Below, piece after piece: positions 54,220 to 62,621 of a DNA stretch of 64,000 nucleotides; within the stretch, counting starts at the first letter, position 1; every line of letters starts with the position of its first letter. Source of the stretch: Armatimonadetes bacterium UBA1398. Its GTDB lineage: Bacteria; Armatimonadota; Zipacnadia; UBA1398. Under the pieces are notes generated by a model. The model worked only from the letters and a program-made list of their open reading frames with translations, made no database searches and had not been told where the DNA came from. The stretch spans positions 62,001-126,000 of the forward strand of contig DBQI01000062.1 of assembly GCA_002305165.1 (NCBI GenBank), given 5' to 3'. Both the position numbers and the translations under genes were made by a program.

Positions 54220-54822
54220 TTAGACCTCATCCGCCTTCACATAGGGCTCCAGTCGCTCGCGGAAGAGCTTGCGGGCGCGGTGGAGCCGGTTCTTCACGCT
54301 CGACACGGTGCAGGAGAGGGCCTGGGCCATCTCCTCGTAGGAGAGCCCCTCGATATCCCGCAGCACCAGGACGATACGGTGCCGCTCGGGCAGCCCCATC
54401 AGAAGGCGCTGGACCACCCGGGACGCGTCATCGCGCTCAGTCTCCCTGGCATGATCGTCATCCGAGGGGACGGGACCGATCTCATCCAGGTCCAGGTCGT
54501 CCTTGCGCCGGCGCCGGCGGCGGAGGGCATCGCGAGCGCAGTTGGCCGTGATCCGAAGCAGCCACGAACCGAACTGGGAGCGGTCCCGAAGCCGAGGCAG
54601 GGCCGTGAAGGCCTTCACGAAGACCTCCTGGCAAATGTCCTCGGCATCCTCGCGACGGCTGACCATACGGTAAGCGACGTTCAGCACACGCTCGTGGTAC
54701 TCGGCCACGAGACGATCAAAAGCCACCGTATCGCCGTGCGCGGCGGCATCAGCGAGGACGTGAGTCTCGGATCGGGTTGACACTGATCTCGGCCCCATCG
54801 TGACCAAGCATTCCAGGGCCAT
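54220..54822 (-). CDS. ECF RNA polymerase sigma factor
   Basis: A 200-residue sigma-70 family factor of the extracytoplasmic function group. Region 2 spans FDRLVAEYHERVLNVAYRM to DAEDICQEVFVKAFTALPRL and GSWLLRITANCARDALRR, and region 4 is VVQRLLMGLPERHRIVLVLR, GLSYEEMAQALSCTVSSVK and NRLHRARKLFRE. A basic linker (RRRRRRKDD) joins them. The ATG at 54822 is preferred because GAGGGGGAGCG precedes it; an ATG 16 codons earlier and one 8 codons later are in frame. It heads the operon with the anti-sigma factor. Confidence 0.95.
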   Translation of the reverse strand: MALECLVTMGPRSVSTRSETHVLADAAAHGDTVAFDRLVAEYHERVLNVAYRMVSRREDAEDICQEVFVKAFTALPRLRDRSQFGSWLLRITANCARDALRRRRRRKDDLDLDEIGPVPSDDDHARETERDDASRVVQRLLMGLPERHRIVLVLRDIEGLSYEEMAQALSCTVSSVKNRLHRARKLFRERLEPYVKADEV

Positions 54823-55036
54823 AGGCGCTCCCCCTCGCGGGCGTCGGCGACGTGGCTCGGGCCACTCCATGCCATCGACAGTGATTCAGACGCTTACCAA
54901 CGTTCCAGGGGTTCGGTGATCACCGCTGCCCCAGGGTATGATGGTTATGTGGCGGGACCGCCGGAACCGTCAACCGCCGGCGGCGTCAAAGGGGTGCGTG
55001 TGCCCTCTATGCACGCTAGCAACGGGAGGACCGACC

Positions 55037-57337
55037 ATGTGTGCCGCTGGGATCGCGCTGATGCTGATTCTCAACTTCGCGCAAGCGGACGGAGACGCCG
55101 CGACGGAGGCGACGGATGCCGTCGACGTCGCCCGAGAGGACCTCGCCCAGCGCCTCGGGATCGAGGAGGAGTCCATCGATGCCCATCTCATGTGGCCCGT
55201 GGTCTGGCCGGATACCTCGCTAGGCGTCCGCGACCCCGACATGATGTACGCCCAGGTGCTCGTTCCCGGTAGCGTGGTTTTGCTGAAGGTTGGCGAGGAA
55301 CTATTCGAGTACCATACCTCGGATCAGGGCCGCGCCGTGTACGCTGGTCCGTACATCGAGCCGCCGCAGATACCTGCTTCGCCGCTCATCGAGGATCCCA
55401 CCCAGGTGGAGCCGGGCCGGGTCGCCGTGGAGGGCATGCTCGTCCGCACCCGGGATGGCGCGGTGCTCTACGACGAACTGGTTGACCCCGAGAACCTCCC
55501 CACAGACGTGCTGCCCGTTCTCGTGCTCGGCAACGCCCTGCAGCCCTTCATCGAGCGGCGGTGGGCGGATCTGGAGAACCCCGCGAGCTGGGTGCGAATA
55601 GAGGGTTGGCTCGAGGTGCGTGGACCCAACGAGCCGGGCGCCGGCTGGGGGCGGCAAGGAGACCTGCGAGCGCGGCTCCGCGCCGATCGCATACACCTCC
55701 TGGCTGTACGCGGCCGAGTCCCAGGCGTCCTGACCTATGAGCAGCTCGTGGCGAACCCCGGTGCCTACGATCAGATGCTTGTCACCGTGCGCGGGGAGCT
55801 GACGAGCGGGTTCGAGGTCTCGGCCCTGGGACCAGAGACCGGCCACCAGCCCGATCTCCCCGCCACTTGGGTCGGCGGCAAACTGGATGGGCTCCCGCGC
55901 GCCATCGGCGGCCCCGTGGACGTCGCCCGAGTGGAGATCTCGGGGCTCTTCGAAGCCCGGCCTCGGGGAGCCTACGGCCACATGGGGGCCTACGCCTGCC
56001 GGCTCACCGCACACGCCGCCTACGCCCTCTCCTCGATCCTGGACTACCCCACCCTCATGGAGCGAGCCGATGCCCTCAGCGGCCGACTCGTCACAGTGCG
56101 CGGGCTGCTCCTCCTGGGTGGCGGCATGTCCGACCTCACAACCCTCACCTGGAGCGCCGAGGGCGAGGAGCCGCCGGCCTGCCTCGTCATGGGGGATCTC
56201 TCCGGCCTCGCTGAGCAGGCGGATCAGGACGCGGGGTCGGGGCTGCCCGTGCAGATCCACGGCCGCTTCGAGCAGGCCGAGGAGGGAGCGGGCTTCGGCC
56301 GCGACCACACCCGGCGCTACAGGCTGGAGAGCGTCTTCGCCCGAGCGCTCGAACCCGCCGAGCTCTCCGATTCGGCGCCCACCGTGGCACTCGCCGCCCT
56401 GACCGAGCGGATCGACGGCTGGGGCGACCTCGTGACGGCGAGTGGCGTGGGCTCCGTCGAGACCCTCGCCGAGGGTCTCGTTGACTTCGCCCTCGCTCCC
56501 CCCGGAACCGACTGGGCATGGGCCGCCGTGCGCCCCCAGCCTGATGGCATGGCTCTCTTCGTCGAGGGCTCGGAGCGCGAACCGAAGAGGCTCGCGGAGG
56601 CGGCCGACCTACGGATGCCCGCTTGGTCGCCCGACGGCGCCGCCCTCGCGGCGATCGCCGATGATGAGGTCATCGTGCTCGATGTCGCGACGGGCGAACG
56701 CATCGCCACGGGCCAGACCGGCGCAGGCGCCCCGGGGCGCATCGTCGAGATCTTCTGGGACGACGCGGGCCAGTCCCTGGCGTTCAACATCCTCGACAGT
56801 GAGAGCGGCAACGCCGCGACCCTGAGCCTCAGCCTCGCCACCCTCGACACCACGGTCCTCCATCCGGCGGCGACGATCTTCGGCTTGCTGCCCGAGGCGG
56901 CGAACCAGGCCTGCTACATGGGACCCGCTGAGGGCCCAGGCGGAGGGACGCTCCTGGCCGGCGACTGCCCCACCTGCGGGACGCAGAACGAGCCGCTTTT
57001 CGATGTGCCCACCGATGAGCGCCTCATCGCCTACGCCCAGCATCCGACGCGCCCCTTGGGGCTTGCGGCCCTCGCCTCCGCCACCGAGCCATCAGCTCCG
57101 GTGCGCGTGTACCTCGTTGCAACGGGCGGCTCGGGCGCGCGGCGTCTGGTCTGCTCGGGCGCCCAAGAGATCCGGTATCCGCGCTGGTCCGCGGGGGGCG
57201 AGGCCTTCGCCTTCATGGCCATGCGAGACGGTGAGTGGCGCGCGGTGCTCATGGGCGCCGACGCGCGGCCCCTGCTCCACGTGAGCAAGGTCCTGCCCAC
57301 CGTACCCGGTCTGATCGACCTCCCGCCGGCAAACTAG
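55037..57337 (+). CDS. Secreted OB-repeat and WD40/TolB-like propeller protein
   Basis: A 766-residue protein with a signal peptide (ALMLILNFAQADG). Between about 110 and 430 it has at least three repeats of an OB-like motif: VAVEGMLVRTRDG, LVTVRGELTSG and LVTVRGLLLLG. The C-terminal 270 residues look like a propeller (MPAWSPDGAALAAI, YPRWSAGGEAFAFM). A CPTCG pair near residue 645 is unusual. The ATG at 55037 follows GGGAGGACCGACC. It is divergent from the sigma-factor operon, 214 bp apart, and its stop overlaps that of the convergent permease in CTAG. Function unknown. Confidence 0.7.
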   Translation: MCAAGIALMLILNFAQADGDAATEATDAVDVAREDLAQRLGIEEESIDAHLMWPVVWPDTSLGVRDPDMMYAQVLVPGSVVLLKVGEELFEYHTSDQGRAVYAGPYIEPPQIPASPLIEDPTQVEPGRVAVEGMLVRTRDGAVLYDELVDPENLPTDVLPVLVLGNALQPFIERRWADLENPASWVRIEGWLEVRGPNEPGAGWGRQGDLRARLRADRIHLLAVRGRVPGVLTYEQLVANPGAYDQMLVTVRGELTSGFEVSALGPETGHQPDLPATWVGGKLDGLPRAIGGPVDVARVEISGLFEARPRGAYGHMGAYACRLTAHAAYALSSILDYPTLMERADALSGRLVTVRGLLLLGGGMSDLTTLTWSAEGEEPPACLVMGDLSGLAEQADQDAGSGLPVQIHGRFEQAEEGAGFGRDHTRRYRLESVFARALEPAELSDSAPTVALAALTERIDGWGDLVTASGVGSVETLAEGLVDFALAPPGTDWAWAAVRPQPDGMALFVEGSEREPKRLAEAADLRMPAWSPDGAALAAIADDEVIVLDVATGERIATGQTGAGAPGRIVEIFWDDAGQSLAFNILDSESGNAATLSLSLATLDTTVLHPAATIFGLLPEAANQACYMGPAEGPGGGTLLAGDCPTCGTQNEPLFDVPTDERLIAYAQHPTRPLGLAALASATEPSAPVRVYLVATGGSGARRLVCSGAQEIRYPRWSAGGEAFAFMAMRDGEWRAVLMGADARPLLHVSKVLPTVPGLIDLPPAN

Positions 57338-58353
57338 GCGACCATGGTGCGGCGGAGCTTATCGACGATGACGGCGACGATGATCATGCCGCCGATCACG
57401 ACCTCCTCGATGAACTGGCTCACCATCATGTGATCGAGGCCCGTGGCGATCACGGCCATGATGAGCGCCCCCACGAAGCTCCCCAGGATCGAGCCCTCAC
57501 CGCCCATGAGGCTCGTGCCGCCGATGACCGCCGCCGCCACCGCGTTCAGCTCATACCCCTGCCCGGCCGTCGGCTGACCGGAGCCCATGCGCGAGAGCGC
57601 CACGAGGCCGGCCAGGCCCGCCAATCCACCCGAGATCACGAAGGTCATCACGCTGACGCGTTTGACTGGGATCCCCGATAGCCGCGCCGCCTCCCGATTG
57701 CCACCGAGGGCGTAGACGGCTCGGCCAAACCGGCTGCGTGAGATGACAACGTGGGCCAGCCCAATGAGCGCGAGCGTCACCACCACCGCCATCGGGATGC
57801 CGAAGCCCTCGGCGATGGGGATACGGTGCGCCGCGAGCCAGTCTATGCCACGCGGGAGCCCGCTCACCCCCTGGCCGCCGCTCACGATCTTCGCCACGCC
57901 CGTACACACCCCGAGCATCCCGAGAGTCACGACAAAGCTCGGGATGCGGGCGACCTCAATGATTGTGCCGCTCAGCAACCCAACGAAGAGGCCCGTTCCC
58001 AGCCCCACAGCGATGCCGGCGGGCAGGGCGAGGTGCGGCGGCATCGCATCGGACCTCATCGTCAGAGCCGCCAGGACTCCCGATAGAGCGACGATGGCGC
58101 CGACGGAGAGATCGATCCCACCGGCAATGATGACGAAGGTCTCGCCCACGGCGAGGATCGCCACCACGGCCATCTGACGGCCGATGTTCTCGAAGTTGCT
58201 CGCCTTCCGGAAGGTGGGCTCCACGAGCATGAAGCCCGCCACCACTACGGCGAGCACGACGAGCGGGCCACCGCGCTCGAGGACGAGAGAGACGATCCGC
58301 CGGAGCTTGGGTGGATTGGCCGCTGTCTCAGCGTTCGCAGGAGGACTGGTCAT
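57334..58353 (-). CDS. RbsC-type sugar ABC transporter permease
   Basis: A 339-residue permease of the RbsC/XylH/AraH family. The family motifs are present: GGIDLSVGAIVALSG, SFVVTLGMLGVCTGVA, ALGGNREAARLSGIPVKRV and GYELNAVAAAVIGGTSLMGG. It has about ten helices. The ATG lies in an ATGA overlap with the stop of the ComEC-type gene, an unusual partner. No RbsA-type ATPase or RbsB-type binding protein is in the window, so this permease is orphaned here; xylA at 62622 is close but on the other strand. Confidence 0.93.
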   Translation of the reverse strand: MTSPPANAETAANPPKLRRIVSLVLERGGPLVVLAVVVAGFMLVEPTFRKASNFENIGRQMAVVAILAVGETFVIIAGGIDLSVGAIVALSGVLAALTMRSDAMPPHLALPAGIAVGLGTGLFVGLLSGTIIEVARIPSFVVTLGMLGVCTGVAKIVSGGQGVSGLPRGIDWLAAHRIPIAEGFGIPMAVVVTLALIGLAHVVISRSRFGRAVYALGGNREAARLSGIPVKRVSVMTFVISGGLAGLAGLVALSRMGSGQPTAGQGYELNAVAAAVIGGTSLMGGEGSILGSFVGALIMAVIATGLDHMMVSQFIEEVVIGGMIIVAVIVDKLRRTMVA

Positions 58354-59969
58354 GGCGGAGTCTGGTTCGGTTCCCCGCCGGCAGGTTCCTCTCGGTCGGT
58401 TGCGAGTCGCTCGCCCAACCGCTTCCGTGCCCGCCGCCGACCCTCGCCCCACCAGACGAGCGCCCCGAGGCCAGCGTAGACCGCTGCCGCGACCCACGTT
58501 GGCCACGGTTCGCTCTGCACAACGGGCCAGGCGATCCCGGTCGTCACGGCGATCAGCGCGTCGGCCAGAAGGGCGCCCACCTCGTTCAGCACCCTCGCCA
58601 CTGGTGGCACGATCCAGGCCAGGACGGTGGATGCGAGCGCCAACGGCGTGAGCACCGCTGCGATGGGCACACTGACGAGGTTCGCCACCGGCGAGGCGAG
58701 GGCCACGGTACCAGTGAAGGTGGAGATGAGTGGCAAGGTCGCGAGGGTTGCCCCGATACTGCCCGCCATCACGCCCCATGTATGACGCCCGAACCGCGCC
58801 CAGCGGCCTGGGCGAGGCCGACGGCCTCGGTCCCAGCTCAGAAGCCGCACTCCGTAGATCACACCGAGCACCGCAAGGACCGATAGCTGCAGGGAGACGT
58901 CCCACAGCCTCCCTGGGTAGACCAGCAGGAGCTGGAAGGCGGCCAAGCCCACAGAGGTGGCTGTGTCGGGGTCCCGCAGGAATAGCTTGCCCACATAGAG
59001 TGTCCCGAACAGGATCACGGCGCGCAGGATGCTTCCATCGGTGGGGAGCAGCACGGCGTAGCCAATCGCCACAGCGATGGAGAGACAGAGCGTCCACCGC
59101 CGCGACAACCGCACCCAGCCCGAGAACCACGCCGCCAACGTCGCAAGCAAAACCACCTGGCTGCCGGAGACCACCAGGACGTGGATCGTTCCAGCTCGCC
59201 GGAAGGCCTCGAGCGTCTCGTCAGGAAGCCGCGTGGAGGCTGAGCCGAACACCATGCTCTGCATCACGGCTGCGGGAATCCCGTCGTTCCGATCGGGGCT
59301 CAAATCGAGGTTGCGGGCGATGAGGGTGTGGCGGAGGTCGCCGATAGAGGGCGGGCCTACCCGAGGCAACTCGATCACCGCTGCGTGGCGCACCCTGACG
59401 AAAGCTCCGTGCCGGCGGGCGGCAGAGCGACCGGCGTCGAAGCGCCTACCAGGCTGCGGACCCGCGAAGGGCGCGATGCGCCCCACGACGACGACCTCAT
59501 CCCCCGCCCGAGGAACCAGCCGCTGGAGCGGCTTGGGGACCGATGCGGCCGAGGCGTCATCGTCGGGGGGACGCACAGCCTCCACGAGTACCGTCCCACG
59601 GAGGGGGAGGATCTCGTCACCTACCTTGCCCGCCCAGACGCGGAGCACGGTCTTGGCCGGGCCGCGGCCGCCAGCGGGGTCCCGGGCGAGCGACCCGTGA
59701 AGCGCGACCTCGGTGCCGGCGGGGAGGTGGCTCGGATCCCACTCCCCGGGCGCCAAGGCGACGGCGTGACCCACGGCGCCAGCCACCAGTGCCGTGATCG
59801 CCGCCAGCCACGTCGCCACTCGCAGGTGATCGTGCCATGCGACGAGGCCCAGGAGGAGAGCCAGAACTACGGGGACGCAGACGATGGAGAGAGGGGGTGT
59901 GGGCAGCGACTCACCCACGCATATGCCCCCTACGTAGAGGGTCGCGTAGATCAGCACGGGCGGCGCCAC
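58350..59969 (-). CDS. comEC: ComEC/Rec2-family DNA channel protein without a metallo-beta-lactamase domain
   Basis: A 539-residue polytopic protein. The N-terminal helices are followed by an OB-fold DUF4131-like segment (PRAGDEVVVVGRIAPFAGPQ, about 165-200) and the Competence domain, with FRRAGTIHVLVVSGSQVVLL; the usual reading is SGLHV. The final residues are basic. The C-terminal nuclease-like metallo-beta-lactamase domain of Gram-positive ComEC is missing. ComEC imports single-stranded DNA across the membrane. The GTG at 59969 lies 12 bp after the pth stop; the start is uncertain, as upstream codons in frame overlap pth. Confidence 0.82.
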   Translation of the reverse strand: MAPPVLIYATLYVGGICVGESLPTPPLSIVCVPVVLALLLGLVAWHDHLRVATWLAAITALVAGAVGHAVALAPGEWDPSHLPAGTEVALHGSLARDPAGGRGPAKTVLRVWAGKVGDEILPLRGTVLVEAVRPPDDDASAASVPKPLQRLVPRAGDEVVVVGRIAPFAGPQPGRRFDAGRSAARRHGAFVRVRHAAVIELPRVGPPSIGDLRHTLIARNLDLSPDRNDGIPAAVMQSMVFGSASTRLPDETLEAFRRAGTIHVLVVSGSQVVLLATLAAWFSGWVRLSRRWTLCLSIAVAIGYAVLLPTDGSILRAVILFGTLYVGKLFLRDPDTATSVGLAAFQLLLVYPGRLWDVSLQLSVLAVLGVIYGVRLLSWDRGRRPRPGRWARFGRHTWGVMAGSIGATLATLPLISTFTGTVALASPVANLVSVPIAAVLTPLALASTVLAWIVPPVARVLNEVGALLADALIAVTTGIAWPVVQSEPWPTWVAAAVYAGLGALVWWGEGRRRARKRLGERLATDREEPAGGEPNQTPP

Positions 59970-59980
59970 TGCGCCCCGGC

Positions 59981-60538
59981 CTACCCGTTGTAGCGATTCA
60001 TCGCCGCCTCGATGCCCTCGCGCACGAAAAGCAGGCACGCGTCCGCAGCCTCCTCGAGTGCCTCGCGCACCGCCGGCCACTCGCTACGGCCGAAGGGCTT
60101 CAGAACGTAGTTCGCGCGGCCCTGCTTATCAGCCCCACCGACTCCCACTCGGAGCCTCGGGAAGTCCTGGGTGCCCAACTCGCGGATGATCGACGCCGCG
60201 CCGTTGTGGCCACCGGCGGAGCCCTTGGGCCGAAGCCGGATCTGCCCAGGGTCCAGCTGGACCTCGTCGTACACCACGAGCACATCCCGCGGCGCCACGC
60301 TCAGGTCCTCCACGGCCTGATCGACTGAGAGCCCGCTGAGGTTCATCATCGTCATCGGCTTGAGGAGCGCCACCGGCACACCGCCCTCGACGCCCCGCCC
60401 CACGAGACCCCGATAGGCCCGCTGGGTGACCTTGGCGCCGAGACGCTCAGCGAGCCGGTCGATGACCATGAACCCGGCGTTGTGTCGCGTGTGTCGGTAT
60501 CCGAAGCCGGGGTTCCCCAGCCCCACGATGAGCTTCAT
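59981..60538 (-). CDS. pth: Peptidyl-tRNA hydrolase
   Basis: A 185-residue bacterial Pth that frees tRNA from peptidyl-tRNA. GLGNPGFGYRHTRHNAGF carries the catalytic His and Asn; LLKPMTMMNLSG, VVYDEVQLDPG and GSAGGHNGAASI complete the active site. The length is normal. It is followed closely by the ComEC-type gene on the same strand. No strong RBS precedes the ATG (CCCGGGCGCT), although the start agrees with the family. Confidence 0.97.
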   Translation of the reverse strand: MKLIVGLGNPGFGYRHTRHNAGFMVIDRLAERLGAKVTQRAYRGLVGRGVEGGVPVALLKPMTMMNLSGLSVDQAVEDLSVAPRDVLVVYDEVQLDPGQIRLRPKGSAGGHNGAASIIRELGTQDFPRLRVGVGGADKQGRANYVLKPFGRSEWPAVREALEEAADACLLFVREGIEAAMNRYNG

Positions 60539-60565
60539 AGCGCCCGGATTCTACCCTATCGAGGC

Positions 60566-61315
60566 CTACGCGTCGCTCGACGTCTTCATGTGGTACAGGG
60601 TGTAGAAGACACCGGAGAGGAGCAACGCTATCCCCAGGCCTCCAAATGGGCCGAGCACGCCCAGGAGCATGAGAAGCACCGTCAAGGTCGCCAGAGCGCC
60701 GTATGCCCACGGGCTGAGGCGGTGCACAGGGGAACCGGCTGGCGGGCTGCTGCGCGGGGTCGCGCAGTGGAAGCACTTGGTGTCCCGAGGGTCGTTCGCG
60801 ACCTGGCAGATGTGGCACAACCACGTCTCGCCCCGCGCCACGCTCTGCATCTTCAGGCACTCCTCGAGCCCGCGGTGAGCCGCCTTGTTCTTAGGCTCAC
60901 GCTCGAGCGCCGCCTCGTAGTAGGAGACCGCCTTGTCGTAGAGACCCAGTTCGCGATAGGTGTCACCCAGAGAGACTCGCGCGGGGTTGAGGTTGGGATC
61001 GAAGGCGAGGGCCTTCTCGAAACGCCGGATGTCCTCGTGGGCGATGGCCCACTCCGCCCGGTCCCGGAGGACATAGCGCACGTAGGGCAGGCAGCCTAGG
61101 GAGAGGATGAAGAGAAGCAGCAGGGCGGCGGAAGTCCGTGGCGAGGACTGCCAAAACGCTCCGGAAAAGACGATGAGCAGTACCATGCCGCAGGCGATGA
61201 GGATGCCCTCGGCCCCGGACAGCACCCCGTCCAGCACCATCCGCGGCACCGTGTAGATACAGACCACGATCCCTGCAAGACCGAGGAGGAAGACGAAGCA
61301 CCCCGCGTCGCCCAT
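60566..61315 (-). CDS. Membrane TPR protein with zinc-ribbon
   Basis: A 249-residue protein with three N-terminal helices (FLLGLAGIVVCIYTV and two more), one TPR unit (PARVSLGDTYRELGLYDKA and YYEAALEREPKNKAAHRGL), a RanBP2-like zinc finger (WLCHICQVANDPRDTKCFHC), and two C-terminal helices. The zinc finger has four Cys in a CxxC-X10-CxxC arrangement. Function is unknown. The ATG follows GGAGGAG. It stands upstream of pth with about 27 bp between. Confidence 0.8.
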   Translation of the reverse strand: MGDAGCFVFLLGLAGIVVCIYTVPRMVLDGVLSGAEGILIACGMVLLIVFSGAFWQSSPRTSAALLLLFILSLGCLPYVRYVLRDRAEWAIAHEDIRRFEKALAFDPNLNPARVSLGDTYRELGLYDKAVSYYEAALEREPKNKAAHRGLEECLKMQSVARGETWLCHICQVANDPRDTKCFHCATPRSSPPAGSPVHRLSPWAYGALATLTVLLMLLGVLGPFGGLGIALLLSGVFYTLYHMKTSSDA

Positions 61316-61345
61316 GGGCTCCTCCTGAATGCTGGCCCGAAGCCC

Positions 61346-62167
61346 CTACTCGGCCGCCACCCGCAGCGTACCCTCGAGATCGGGCATCTCGATGCTGAGC
61401 AGGGTCGCGCCCTGAGGGCTCACGACCTCGATCTTCTGGTAGAGCTTGCCCTTAATGCCGAGGAGAGCGCCGTCCTCCACGCGGTTGGACTGGAGGATCT
61501 CCGCCCGCAAGGAGGCTCTCATGTTCAGCCCCTCCTGGGGCGTGTCCTTATAGAGCATCTCGGCATCCACGTGCTGCTGGATGAGAGCGACCTGCATCCC
61601 GTCACTCTCGTAGATCGCCACGATCTGCCCCTCGGAGACATCCTTGATGATCTCGGCATCGCTCTTCGAGTCGGGGTCCTCCGGGGCCGAGGCGTCCCAC
61701 TTGTCGCCGATCTCCACAGGACCCGTGCCGAAGGGCACCGTCTCCAGGAGGTTCAGGATATCGCCGAAGCCCTCGGGCGCGCCGGCGGCCCATTCCTTAT
61801 CGACGGCGATGATGTTGCCTCGGGAGTCAGCGGTGAAGGCGACCGCCTTGTCGCGGATGCTGCTCGGGATCTCCTGCCGCTGCCCATCCTCGGTGAGACG
61901 GATGTCCTTCAGGGTGCGGGTCATCGCCATCTTGGCGCCGCCCGGCCCCTCGAACGCGTCCACCCGCTGGGCCTTGAACCCGATCTTCGCGGTGACCGGC
62001 GCCTGGCCCGGTACGCGCATCACTCGTGTCCCCTTCGCCTCGAGGTCATAGGTGATCTCCAGGCCCGCCTCGGGCTCGAACACCAGGGCGAGGGGCTCGG
62101 CCAGCAGAGCCGTAGCCAAGAGGGCAATCAGGGGCACCGCGAGGACGGGGAACCGCGCGATTCGCAT
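61346..62167 (-). CDS. Secreted beta-rich protein, third member of the local family
   Basis: A 273-residue protein with a signal peptide (PLIALLATALLAEPLA). It contains LVFEPEAGLEITYDLEAKG and the mid-protein motif VEIGDKWDASAPE, and is the simplest of the three family members, with no low-complexity insert. Function unknown. The ATG at 62167 is well placed after AAGGAGGCGC; the frame stays open upstream for 70 codons, but without coding character. It is followed by the TPR gene, 30 bp later, on the same strand. Confidence 0.78.
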   Translation of the reverse strand: MRIARFPVLAVPLIALLATALLAEPLALVFEPEAGLEITYDLEAKGTRVMRVPGQAPVTAKIGFKAQRVDAFEGPGGAKMAMTRTLKDIRLTEDGQRQEIPSSIRDKAVAFTADSRGNIIAVDKEWAAGAPEGFGDILNLLETVPFGTGPVEIGDKWDASAPEDPDSKSDAEIIKDVSEGQIVAIYESDGMQVALIQQHVDAEMLYKDTPQEGLNMRASLRAEILQSNRVEDGALLGIKGKLYQKIEVVSPQGATLLSIEMPDLEGTLRVAAE

Positions 62168-62260
62168 GGGGGGTGCGCCTCCTTGTGTCGTTCGAGAACT
62201 GCAAGGGCAGATTACCAGCCGAGGGTGCGCCGGGCAAGCGCGCCAGACCGGTACAAGAGA

Positions 62261-62286
62261 AGGGAGCCGCCTCTCGACGGCTCCCT
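62261..62286 (-). terminator. Terminator for the small basic ORF
   Basis: A 9-bp perfect inverted repeat (AGGGAGCCG and its complement) with an 8-base loop. On the minus strand it is followed by TCTCTTGT, partly T-rich, and begins 16 bases after the stop of the 43-residue ORF. Confidence 0.65.
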
Positions 62287-62301
62287 GTTGCGCGTGTTGG
62301 C

Positions 62302-62433
62302 CTAGTCCTTCTTCGGGCCGGGCCTCTTGGCGGTTGCTCGCTTCGACGGACGTTCCGTCGACCGCCGCTTGTCCCATGGCTCCCAGGGGTTACCCCAGGA
62401 GCTGGCCTTGCTCTTACGCGCCTGGCTCGGCAT
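62302..62433 (-). CDS. Small basic protein, 43 residues, unknown family
   Basis: An ORF of 43 residues, below ordinary annotation limits. About a third of the residues are Arg or Lys, and three Trp lie in a short segment, SSWGNPWEPWDKRR. The C-terminus is RATAKRPGPKKD. The ATG follows AGGGGGTCCCTT, a good RBS, and the terminator at 62261 ends the unit. It fits a nucleic-acid- or ribosome-associated protein, by composition only. It stands between the third secreted-family gene and xylA (divergent). The rest of 62168-62621 (about 320 bp) shows nothing else convincing. Confidence 0.6.
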   Translation of the reverse strand: MPSQARKSKASSWGNPWEPWDKRRSTERPSKRATAKRPGPKKD

Positions 62434-62621
62434 AAGGGACCCCCTATCCGCAGACGCACGCACTGCCACGTCACCACACCCGAATCTACCACTGCCGAGC
62501 CGCCGCGCCAAGGCGATCCGGCGTCAAGAAGCGGTGACCGACCAAGGGGGCCCCCTGGTCCCCGGCGAATGGCAGACATGCCCATCGCTCGTCTGATCTA
62601 CACGGAAAGAGAGTGATTAGC

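Noticed and set aside
54877..54906. GGAAC ... TGTC on the minus strand as an ECF autoregulatory promoter
   Set aside because: The spacing is 21 bases between GGAAC and TGTC, longer than the usual 16-18, so the match is not convincing.
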